Origin: Massospora cicadina
Lineage: Eukaryota; Entomophthoromycota; Entomophthoromycetes; Entomophthorales; Entomophthoraceae
Length of the DNA: 64,000 bases
Assembly (NCBI GenBank): GCA_022478985.1
Contig: JAKSZP010009192.1
Location: forward strand, 372,001-436,000
Reading direction: 5' to 3'
Part shown: positions 55,000 to 64,000 of the stretch, one piece after another
Numbering within the stretch: position 1 is the first letter of the stretch
How the letters are laid out: each line of letters starts with the position of its first letter
Notes under the pieces: model-generated
The model's input: only the letters and a program-made list of their open reading frames with translations
Database searches by the model: none
What the model was told of the DNA's origin: nothing
Translations under genes and position numbers: made by a program

Positions 55000-57397
55000 T
55001 TAGGCACCAGATAACATTTGCTAACATCACCGTCACTCTCACTAAGCAAATCCTTCTCAGATGCTACCCCTTGATGCATCATTTAGTTAACTTGTTTGCG
55101 CCCACAGTGAACTTCTTTACACTCTAAGATATTCTTAAAATGCGTTGGCCCTCAGGACACAATGGTAATTTACCCAACCTCTTACTTGGTGTTATCAGCA
55201 ACAAGATTCCTTACAGAGTGTCTTTTTCTAAACAGGTCAATCCCAGACTGGTTGTTGGTGACAGAGTACTTGGTTAATCCCAGACTGGTTACTGTCAATT
55301 ACTAACCTGATACAACACAAGTTTAAAAAGGATAAACTTAAGATTCTGTAGAAAGGTCCTTTATAAAATATAAAGCAAAGTATTTTTTACTTCAGGAGGA
55401 ATTCAAGATATAAATTTGAATGAAAACGGTAAAGTATTTTAGAATTTGGGATATCAATAAGAGGATTTTTCACGTCCTCTAATCACATCTTCTGACTGCT
55501 GCTTTCATCTCTTCACTCATTTAAGCCAATTCTTATACATGCGAGATCCATCTTGCAGTGGTACTCCAGTCCTGGATGTTCTGGGGACTTTTTACTAGCT
55601 ACCACTTCTGGGTTTTTTGTACTTGATTTATATTGCTTTATTGCATAATTTGGCAATGCCCTTCTCAGCTTCAGGGTCAAGTGATGGCAGTTCTATGATG
55701 CACCTCACTTTATTGTTTCAATTGGCTATCAAAACTGGATGGCTGTCAATTTAGTAATATTCACATTCAAATTTTTACTCCTACATTGGTGTAATTTTGT
55801 TTGTTCATCCTTTCATCACAAAGAATGTAAGTTAATCTGGACTCCTGAAGGTAAACCAGAGTGGTCGTTTTTCATATGAAATTTTGGTGGCGTAGATATC
55901 CTCATTAATTAAATCTTCTAACTCAACTGTAAAAATTTTCATGCTGTCATCTCGTATACCTTGAAATTTATTTATTCATGATGTCATGCCAACTTGACTG
56001 AAATTTTCTTAGATCGCACATGTCTATAAAAGGGCCTTAATTTCCCCCATCTGTGGTGGGCTGGTCTCCAGTACCTCCACCAGTTTTTGGGTTATTTTCA
56101 TGTATTTCATTGGTCAAGGAATGACCAGATACTTCAGTCACGGCTTCATCTGTGACAATTCCCCTTTAAAGATGATACCTGGAGAATGATCAAAGATGCC
56201 AGGCGTGCACTCTATTAAACATTAGCAGCATTGCAAATGGAGTTTCTGCTCCTCTCTTGGTTAACACAGAAGCAGGCCTGGTCCAAATGGCCTTTAGTTT
56301 CTCTGGTTATGTTCTCTCAGATGGTAAAACAAAACCTTATCTCCTATGTTGATTTGAGTAAATTGATTATTCTCTGGTTCTCCCTTTGGCTTGGAGGGAG
56401 GCTCTATAATGTTGCTTCTATATTATAACTGTATTCTTATAAGCTCTTCAGTCAACTCTTGTTAATAGCTCCCAGATGTTAGTATTCTTCTATTCGCCGC
56501 TATGACTGGTACCAGGAGGTTAGAAATTGCGGCCTCTCACCCATACAGAAATTTGAAGGGGGACATTCCAATTGCTTGGTGATGGCTTAACCGGTAATCC
56601 TTTAGCTCTGATGGGAGCAACTGGTCCTACCTCAACTTGTTAAGAGCCATCTTATTTAAAATTACTCTTGAGGACCTATTCATTTTCTCAACACTTCCAT
56701 TAGAGGGGATTGTAGAAGTAGTAAACTGCTGTTTTATCCCTACCAAAGTACAGTTTCTTTATCACAGCCAAAATAACGTTTTTTCTATTGTATGACAGGA
56801 GATTTGATGGCATCCATGTCTTGTAATCCCCTGATTATACAAGAAATTGGGCAATGGAATTTGTGGTGCACATCTTGACTATGGATGCTTTGACCTATTT
56901 ATTGAAGTGGTCAATCGCCATCAGGATGAACTTGGCGCTGGTTTATGCTGTTGGAAATGGTCCCACCATGGTAATAGAGACATTGTCAAATGGTGCAGTG
57001 GGGTTAATGGGCATAAACTCAATTTCTTTTACAGCAGAAAAAACTGGAGCAAGGCACACACAACTCCAAGGCATGGTATACTTCATCAGACATGCATTCT
57101 AAGTAGAATCTCTCATTGAGGTAAGCCAACACTTTTGGAATCGTTTATTGCCCATATCCTTGTGAGCCTCCATCACTATATCCATGAAATCACTGGGATG
57201 GATGTATGGCTACCATTTGTCTTAAACCTTCTTTTGCAGATTTCCATCAATGCGCCAGGTGTCTTTAGAACATCTGCGCAGGATGCTCTTGACCTCTTTT
57301 AACTCATCCTGTAAGACCTCTTCAGGCAGACCAATCAGGTTGTAAAGGAGATCATTCTCTGGCGCCTGCAGGTGGAATATCAGTATTCTTGACAAAC
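55000..57397 (-). pseudogene. Ty3/gypsy integrase remnant (element F)
   Basis: Reading leftward: RNase H-integrase linker near 57,350-57,260 (LPEEVLQDELKEVKSILRRC); decayed zinc-binding part near 57,200-57,060; core near 56,990-56,720 with ITMVGPFPTAYTSAKFIL, MAIDHFN and KASIVKMCTTNSIAQFL; then the region up to the third acidic residue. Downstream to about 56,400: LKDYRLSHHQAIGMSPFKFL, a typical post-core segment. Further left the frame is hard to follow. Its upstream pol was lost where element G inserted. Confidence 0.7.
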
Positions 57398-57727
57398 TGT
57401 TGGGATTTCACCAAATTCTCATATCTCTGAAAATCCACTTCATCAATTCCCCCAACATCAACATAAGGAGCGAGCAATATACCTCAATCTATCAAGGTCA
57501 ATGATCAATCTAATCCCAATCAATTGATTGAATATTCAATTGCGCAGAGATTAATTCACTCTGATAGATTACAAACCATTAAAATCCTATAAATATTCCC
57601 ATTTTAAAAATAAAGATTAGGTCAAATTATAACCTGTATTTTCATTAAATTTTATGCCTTTTTGGAGAATCTGCCTAGTGTAACTTCGAGATACAACCTT
57701 TATTGGAAGTGTAATTCAAAAATTCCA
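57398..57727 (+). repeat. 5' LTR of element G
   Basis: TGTTGGGATTTCACCAAATT at the start matches TGTCAGGATTTCACCAAATT at 63,954. It ends AATTCCA before the PBS. About 330 bp. CTATAAATATTCC near 57,589 is a likely TATA box. Confidence 0.8.
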
Positions 57728-57730
57728 GAC

Positions 57731-57749
57731 TGGTGCTCACTACAGGGGC
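57731..57749 (+). promoter_or_regulatory. Primer-binding site TGGTGCTCACTACAGGGGC
   Basis: Identical to the PBS at 15,469 and close to that at 20,531. Presumed tRNA primer, not identified. Confidence 0.65.
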
Positions 57750-57788
57750 ACTCTGAGTTACGCACCAGTGACAACGTCTATCACTATT

Positions 57789-59073
57789 ATGGATTCTCAA
57801 TATTTGCCTGATGAAGCTCAAGATTAAGAGCAAGGCAGCATTTTATGATGGGTCCATTCAACGGGAGCCCAAATCCCAAGATTACTATCCACATTGGAAT
57901 TTTGGGCCAACTTAGAATTTTATGGTCCTAACCTAAGTTTTACCTCAGACTTTCAAATACCGCCTGAGTCTTTAAAATATTATCAATCAATTGCTTGAAG
58001 GGGCCTTAATCCCTGAAATCCATTATACACGTCCCAATATAATGCTGTACCTTCTATATTGTGGGAAGTGCTGCAAACCTCTTAAAAGCCAGTAATTGGC
58101 CCTGAGAAATATTTGCACCAACTCATACATCCTACTTTATACCATTTATTACCTGTAGTTGGAATGCACCACCAAGGGATGCTCAATTTACTAGAAGGAC
58201 TCCAATCCTTGAATAATTATATTTCTGAATTTTCAAGTTGGCCTCTGAGTTTAGCCAAGATAATCATGGTGCAATCATTAATAATCAGGCCTTTATCAAC
58301 GAATTACATCAGCATCTCATTCAGCTCAATTACAGAATGTATAATTTTTTGATGTACAGTTCCCTATGAAAGTTCAGGGGATTCAGAGAGAATGAAGAGA
58401 GGGTATTTTCCAACTCTCTGAGCGTAGTCAATCAATGGAGGAGGAAATTAGAACCCATCTCTTCCAATTGGAACAAATGTACTCAGGAATTTTATTCTAG
58501 GTTAATGAAGTAGAGAAAGCCTCTGGAAATATGGGTCCTCCTGGTGTTGAAGGACCTCGTGGCCCACCTGGGGGTGTAGGACCCCGTGGACCCCCAGGGA
58601 GTGTAGGGCCTTGGGGACCCCCAGGCGCAGATGGACCTTGGGGACCTCCATGTGCCAATGGGCATTCAGAATCTTTCCAGCAATCTGACTCTCTTTTGAA
58701 CATGATGAACCACTTGCATGAACAATTCTCTAGATTGGCCAAAGAGTGTAACCTAACCCCCAATGGGGTACCAATTGATCCTCTCTTGTCGCTTCAGCCA
58801 TTATCTGACTAAATTGATCAATCTGGGAAAATGGGCCAAGGATGCCGATATCTTACTACATGCTTGTAAATCAAAAGGGGAACTGCTCCAAGCGAAAATT
58901 GAGACACTGGAACTCAAGTAAAATGCCCAGAAGGAAAAGATTTTTGAGCTATCCCGCCTATTAGATGAGAAAGTAGGGCATGCTGATCTGAACTGTCAGA
59001 TTAGTGAAGTTCATACTGAAGCTGTTGGTTCTTACCCTCAATTTTCTTCTCAAGTTTCAGATTCTACCTCTTA
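57789..59073 (+). pseudogene. Element G gag, first part, with collagen-like repeat
   Basis: Probable ATG at 57,789 (MDSQYLPDEAQD), stops soon after. The open part 58,113-58,352 is helical (LNLLEGLQSLNNYISEFS). 58,531-58,650 encodes ten Gly-X-Y-like steps (GPPGVEGPRGPPGGVGPRG and on) with direct DNA repeats of about 30 bp (GACCCCCAGG, GGACCTCCA). A coiled-coil follows near 58,840-59,010 (LLQAKIETLELK). Interrupted at a TA by the mariner foldback. Confidence 0.65.
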
Positions 59074-59625
59074 CACAGTGCATTCAAAAAGTTCTGGGAC
59101 TAACGTTTTAAAGACACAACTTTAGAAATAAATAAACTTTCTTTATCATAATTTAACATACAACCTTTCCCTCTCTATACATATTTATATTGCTAAAACA
59201 ATTGTTAAAAGGTATGCACATAGTTCCTATTTTGTATAACCATGTTTAAACCAGCTGTCACATTCTTCTGAATTGTCTCTACTTTATCAAAAGGATGAAA
59301 CTTCAGTGCCACCTTCAGATTAGAGAACATAAAGAAGTCAGACAGAGCCAAATCTGGTGAATAGGGTGGATAATTATAATCTGAAGGTGGCACTGAAGGT
59401 TCATCCTTTTGATAAAGTAGAGACAAATCAGAAGAATGTGACAGCTGGTTTAAACATGGTTATACAAAATAGGAACTATGTGCATACCTTTTAACAATTG
59501 TTTTAGAAATATAAATATGTATAGAGAGGTAAATGTTGTATGTCAAATTATGATAAAAGAAAGTTTATTTATTTGTAAAGTTGTGTCTTTAAACTTTAGT
59601 CCCAGAACTTTTTGAATGCACTGTG
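59074..59625. mobile_element. Foldback mariner derivative with 248-nt inverted arms
   Basis: Flanked by TA on both sides (59,072-59,073 and 59,626-59,627). Each end starts CACAGTGCATTCAAAAAGTT. Arms 59,074-59,321 and 59,378-59,625 are near-identical inverted copies around a 56-nt loop (59,322-59,377). Minus-strand frame 59,426-59,205 reads YPPYSPDLALSDFFMFSNLK, the mariner transposase motif with the third catalytic Asp, then KVETIQKNV; the right arm encodes the same C-terminal residues on the plus strand. Non-autonomous. It splits gag of element G. Confidence 0.9.
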
Positions 59626-60360
59626 TATGTTTCCACTCAATCCAAACAACCTGGAGTGCATTTTTTGACCACCTATGCTCCCATGAGTTTCAAGACAGTA
59701 TTTAAGGACAAATACTCCCTGGAGGAAGGCAGCATTATCTCTTTTCTCTATCTTTATGAAAAGGCATTAAGTGAGGCCACAAATCACAAAAGATGAATTA
59801 CTTGACTAATTTTCTTACTTGATTGGCTCAGGATATTATGGTTCCCCACTTAATTACTTGCTCTACTTGGGCTCAGGTCAAAGAAGCGTTGATCAAAGAA
59901 TTTGGGAGTGAGCAAACCTTATCCTCACAAAATCAGGCTCTTATGGGTATACAGCCCCACCAGAAAATGAATCCATCAAAGACTTTGCTCATCGGTTCTA
60001 TTGAGAAGCCCAAACTCTAGTAGCCTGTGGGCAGCTAACTTGGATAGTTCAATTACTGCAGTTATGTCAGCTTTTACTTCCAGGACTCAAATGCAAGTTT
60101 ATCTAATCAGTGTAAAAAAAGAATTTCTGAAGTATTTTAAACATTAAGGAGACCTTATTGGAATTGCCTCCTCAATTCTCCAAAAACCCCCAAGTTTTTG
60201 AGTTCCCTAGACCTAGTCGCCCCAAAGTCTACGCCACGCCTGAGAATACTAGGACAATCCAGTGTAACTACTGTCATTTCTATTTCCATACCAAGGATCG
60301 TTGTTTTAAAAAAGAATCTGATGAGAAGAAGAAAAGAGATAAGCCCAACAAGATTCTCCA
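59626..60360 (+). pseudogene. Element G gag, second part, with zinc knuckle
   Basis: Capsid C-terminal part at 59,800-60,100 (VPHLITCSTWAQVKEALIKEF, SSQNQALMGIQPHQK), resembling Ty3 capsid; then the nucleocapsid knuckle CNYCHFYFHTKDRC (60,263-60,304), a perfect CX2CX4HX4C, followed by basic residues KKESDEKKKRDK. One stop near 60,020 and a shift near 60,150. Confidence 0.75.
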
Positions 60361-61290
60361 TCTTGATAATGATATGAGTGCGCAGCAAGAGCAACAAAGT
60401 TCAATTGAGTGTAATGGAGACGAACATTCTTCTTATTTTTTGCCTTCCTTATTGGCATTATCCTCTCAGTTTAGAAACACCATTACCCATATTGACTTCC
60501 AAGTGAATCAAGTCAATGCCAAAGCTATCATAGATACTAGATCCCAGTGAATGTTGTCTTGTCAAAATTGGTCAAACGGATCAAATTAACACCCAATATT
60601 TCTCATTACAAAGAATATGGCACGGCCAGACCTCAGAGTACTCGGTCTATTGGAGCCTTTTTGTCTCTTCTCCTAAAAATTGGAAATTAACTTTTACAAT
60701 CCCTGACATTATACTCAATAACTTGAGTTACGACCTACTTTTAGAAACTCAATTTTTATGAGAATTTGATGGAATTATCAATTATCCTGACTCCTCGTTG
60801 TCTCTCTTGGAGTATAGAGTTCCCTTACTTTTATCCAATCATGATTCTACCTGATGTCGGTTATGTCTGCTAAAGGGAACAAAAAGGTCTTATTCACTTC
60901 AATATCATATTGAAGATCCTCATGTAAAACTAACTCCTACATCGGATGATATTGAAGAGGGAATGCCTATTTTTTCCCCTGAGAAATTAGTTATTCCACC
61001 AAAATCACAATCAATAGTTAACACTTCTTTGCATTTTTTGAATCCCAAGGGATATTTGTTACAAGTTCAAGGCACGGTCAATCCTTTTGATAAAGAGCTC
61101 TTGCCTTGTCTTGTAGTATTGGATTATGATTATTCAGGATCATTATCTGTCTTACTGATGAACCTTACCAATGAGCTGAAACTGGTAGATCAAGAGCATC
61201 CAGTTGCTTATGTTAAGTTACTGCCCTTATCCCATATCTATGATGTTAAACTCTTTGGGAGTCTACAAGACTTTGGATTAAAGTGATCAG
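60361..61290 (+). pseudogene. Element G retropepsin and linker to RT
   Basis: NAKAIIDTRSQ at 60,515-60,548 stands where IDTGSQ-type active sites occur; Gly is Arg (GGA to AGA) and a TGA follows. The rest, with KEYGTARPQSTRSIGA, spans 60,600-60,760. The open frame 60,963-61,286 (VIPPKSQSIVNTSLHFLNPK) is the linker domain seen also in element D at 19.46/27.24 kb. Confidence 0.7.
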
Positions 61291-61412
61291 GAAATACTTA
61301 CTGTAGGTGCTTCTATCGGAAAACACCTCTCTAGTGACCAGGAGAAACAAGTGCTTCAATTGTTAGATGAATAATCGACATCTTTGCTAAGCATACTTAC
61401 AATTTTGGGAAG

Positions 61413-62780
61413 ATGAAAGGAGTAATGCACTCTGTTGAAACTGGTAATCACCTTCCTATTCATGCGAAGCCCTATCATAAATATAAAGTAGAAGCCCAGG
61501 TTACTAAGGAGTTGCATCAATTGTTGAAGGCTGGATTATTGAAACCCTCCAATAGTCCTTTGGCATCTTCATTGTTATTGGCTAAGAAGAAAGATGGTTC
61601 TCATTAAACGTGATGTATTATATTCAACTGAATGCTATTACACAACGGGATTGTTATCCCTTACCTAGGATTGATGATTCTCTTAGGTTGTTGGCTGAAT
61701 CCACCTATTTTTCAACCATGGACTTAGCCAGTGGATACTTTAAAATCTAGGTATCACCATAAGATCGTGCCAAGTGTGCCCTGATATCGTTTGAAGGGTT
61801 GTTTGAACCAACTCATATGCCTCAAGGACTAAGCAATGCCCCAGCAACCTTCCAAAGGGCCATGGATAGTATGCTATGGGATCTAAAGCTTACTTGCGTT
61901 ATGGTATATCTTGACGATATTACTGTGTTCTCCAAAACTTTTAGCGAGCATTTAGACCATCTAAAAGAAGTTTTCAGCCAAATTCAGAGCTCCTCCTTAA
62001 AACTCAAACCCTCCAAATGTTCATTTTTCCAAAATGAAATGGACTTTTTAGGACATCAGGTTTCAGCTAAAGGGATTCGACACCTCTTGGACAAAATTCA
62101 AACCATCCAACGAATGCCTCCTCCAACCTCTCTGCGGGATATTCATGGCTTTCTCAGCATGGTTGGGTATTACCGGCAATTTATTCCCAACTTTGCTGAT
62201 ATGGCTGAACCCTTATTTCACCTGTTGCAAAAAGGAGTGTCCTTTGAGTGGGGGTCAGCTCAAGAACTATCATTCAATTCTTTGTGTACCGCCTTGATCA
62301 AAGCACCTGATCTAATTCATCCCCAATTTGATAAGCCTTTCTTTTTACATACTTATACAAGCAATGTCACTATTGGGGCTATCTTATTTCAGTGTGATGA
62401 AGAGAAGAATGATCATCCTGTTGCTTTCTTTAGCAAAACTTTGTCAAAGGCTGAACAAAATTATAGTGTTACTGAGCGGGAATGTTTGGCAGTAATTCTA
62501 GCAATCAAGCACTTCCGTCCCTTCTTATATGGTATCCATTTCACTGTTATTAACAACCATACCTCCTTATGATGGTTGCAAAACATGAAGGATCCTGATG
62601 GGAGGTTGGCCCGTTGGGCTTTAATGTTGCAAAATTATGATTTCTCCATTGTTTATCGCTTGGGGGCTCAGCACCAAAATGCTGATGGGCTGTCCCGACT
62701 GCCTATTCTGACCTTGGAACTAGAAATTGAAGAACGCTTATACAATCTTATTGGACGACCTGAGTTATGGGATTGAGAAA
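61413..62780 (+). pseudogene. Element G reverse transcriptase and RNase H
   Basis: Fingers: HAKPYHKYKVEAQVTKEL and LAKKKDGSH (61,460-61,607), stop, then QLNAITQRDCYPLPRIDDSL. 61,799-62,572 is one open frame with MPQGLSNAPATFQRAMDS, catalytic VMVYLDDITVFSKTF (61,904-61,945) and FLSMVGYYRQFIPNFADMA. In RNase H two catalytic positions are changed: HTYTSN for HTDASN and INNHTSL for TDHxSL; the Glu of ERECLAV is kept. TGA near 62,570 replaces Arg (CGA). It continues to 62,776. Confidence 0.85.
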
Positions 62781-62839
62781 CTGAAGAGGATTAAGCCTTT
62801 CTAAAATCAATTACCAAAGATATAATGATTTGAGATGGA

Positions 62840-63935
62840 GCTTTGTATAAGAAAGTCAAATCCAAGTGGTCGCCCTTTCTGCATCCCAACTCTAGATTTC
62901 ATGCCGTCATGGAAGGACATGAGCAAGTAGGCCATAGTGGGTAAAAGAAGACTCAAGAATGGTTGAATACTTGATACTATTGGAACAACATGACTGAGTT
63001 TATTTGAGAGACCCTTGACTCATGTCTTATCTGTAAAAGCCATGGAACTACCAACCCTACATATCAACATCAAGTTATTCTCCCAACAAAGGCATTTGAG
63101 GTGGTCAGCATTGATGTTGTAGGTCCTTTTCCTCGTGGATTGCATGGCCACCAGTATATCAATTTGGCTTTTGACCATTTAACCAAATGGGTTGAGGCCA
63201 TTTTTATTGCTACCCCTTCAGCTAATACTACAGCGTTATTCCTATATCAACATATCATTTCTCAACATGGGTGTCTCAAGGTCCTTATGTCAGATAATGG
63301 GGCTAACTTCACCCCGCAACTTATACAGGAGTTATCCAAATTATTTAACACTACTCAGCGATTTATTGTCCCATATAATCCATCTACAAATAGGGCCATT
63401 GAACGAGTTAATGGGATCCTGGTCTCAACTTTAAGAAAGTTGGCCTCCACTGACCCAACTCGGTGGAATTTTTATTCGCCTAGTGCCTTGTTTGCTTATC
63501 AAATAAGATACCACACAATATCAAGATGTCCCCATTTAAGTGTATATATGGGCGGGTTCTTCAGTCCCTTCTAGTGTTCAGACAATCCTTGAAGAAAGCA
63601 TCCCAGAATTTTCCAATTTAATTATGAGGAATTTGGCTGATAATATTATCCATCTTCAGGCTCAAGCAATGAATTCAATTGAAACAACCACTCAAAAAGA
63701 GACTCAAAGAAGCAATCAACACAAACCTGTCTTATCTGAATACTAGTTTGGGGTTTACGTTATGTACTATCATTCTTGGCCTGGTGGGCGGACTGAAAAG
63801 TTGGGAACTAGTTGGTCTGGTCCCTATAGAGTTATATTTCAAAAAGGATTAGAGTATTTGACTGTTCATAATGATACTGGTATAGTGGTAAATTGTATTC
63901 ATCTTAGGTTTTTAAGAAGTTATCATCACCGCAAT
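62840..63935 (+). pseudogene. Element G integrase
   Basis: Zinc-binding part 62,885-63,045: HAVMEGHEQVGHSG then CLICK. The core is open in 63,101-63,574: SIDVVGPFPRGLHG (Asp), LMSDNGANFTPQL (Asp), IERVNGILVSTLRKL (Glu), so D,D35E is complete. After a frame change, SWSGPYRVIFQKGLEYLTV near 63,810-63,860 is the GPY motif; the protein ends SYHHRN at 63,937. No chromodomain. Confidence 0.85.
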
Positions 63936-63939
63936 TGAA

Positions 63940-64000
63940 TCTTGAGGGGGAAGTGTCAGGATTTCACCAAATTCTCATATCTCCAATAATTCCACTTCAT
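63940..64000 (+). repeat. Polypurine tract and start of element G 3' LTR
   Basis: TTGAGGGGGAAG then TGTCAGGATTTCACC at 63,954, the start of the 3' LTR, matching 57,398. Cut by the window end. Confidence 0.8.

Larger units (their letters stand above)
57398..64000 (+). mobile_element. Ty3/gypsy element G, truncated by the window end
   Basis: 5' LTR, PBS, gag with collagen-like segment and CCHC knuckle, protease, RT, RNase H, integrase, polypurine tract and the first bases of the 3' LTR (from 63,954). Target duplication cannot be checked. Pol is the best preserved of the window (257 codons open at 61,799-62,572). A mariner foldback sits in gag. Element D is an older relative. Confidence 0.85.

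Noticed and set aside
56854..57102. Plus-strand ORFs at 56,847-57,119 and 56,854-57,102
   Set aside because: Antisense shadows of the Ty3 integrase remnant on the minus strand.
58497..58763. Minus-strand Pro/Gly-rich ORF
   Set aside because: Reverse complement of the collagen-like gag repeat; such repeats are open in several frames.

Overview
This is an AT-rich stretch of eukaryotic nuclear DNA made almost entirely of transposable elements nested in one another. I find no intact host gene, rRNA or genuine tRNA. The mix of chromodomain Ty3/gypsy elements, a Ty3 gag with collagen-like repeats, an APE-type LINE, tRNA-derived SINEs and heavy C-to-T decay fits a large, repeat-bloated fungal genome (for example a rust-type basidiomycete). 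The sequence alone does not prove the lineage.

Layout. 0.3-0.7 kb: tail of a chromovirus pol. 2.2-6.95 kb (-): decayed Ty3 element, relative of the one at 19.5-27.2 kb. 7.55-13.99 kb (+): chromovirus A with both LTRs. 14.4 to about 31.4 kb (+): an old Ty3 element (D) opened first by a pol-less LTR element (14,904-18,059), then by a younger complete Ty3 element C (19,550-27,239); each has near-perfect 5-bp target duplications. A minus-strand solo LTR of the chromovirus family (30,389-31,282, perfect 5-bp duplication) sits in D's 3' LTR. 31,734 to about 43.5 kb: AT-rich, Helitron-like DNA with diverged internal repeats, interrupted by chromovirus B (31,821-37,747) and a SINE. 43.5-51.5 kb (-): a full-length but broken LINE. 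51.5-55 kb: more AT-rich DNA with a SINE (16-bp perfect duplication) and two palindromic foldback elements. 55-57.4 kb (-): Ty3 integrase remnant. 57,398 to window end (+): Ty3 element G, whose gag carries a foldback mariner derivative (59,074-59,625).

The most interesting signals: (1) the chromoviruses of this family carry a roughly 99-codon ORF inside the U3 part of the LTR. Its ATG is made by the last base of the internal region plus the TG of the 3' LTR, and it overlaps the pol stop as TAATG. Five LTR copies align in this frame, two carrying stops and one of those also a one-base frame break. (2) In the same family the primer-binding site is complementary to the segment about 30 nt downstream of a TATA-like box in the LTR, and the two sequences covary, which points to Tf1-like self-priming. 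(3) LINE ORF1 carries about 37 tandem 13-residue Trp-containing repeats. (4) Two tiny insertions share the same 3' end and have 14- and 17-bp target duplications. (5) A mariner 3' end exists as two 248-nt inverted arms around a 56-nt loop.

Most in-frame stops compared between copies look like CGA to TGA or CAA/CAG to TAA/TAG, so cytosine deamination (methylation decay or a RIP-like process) probably silenced these elements.
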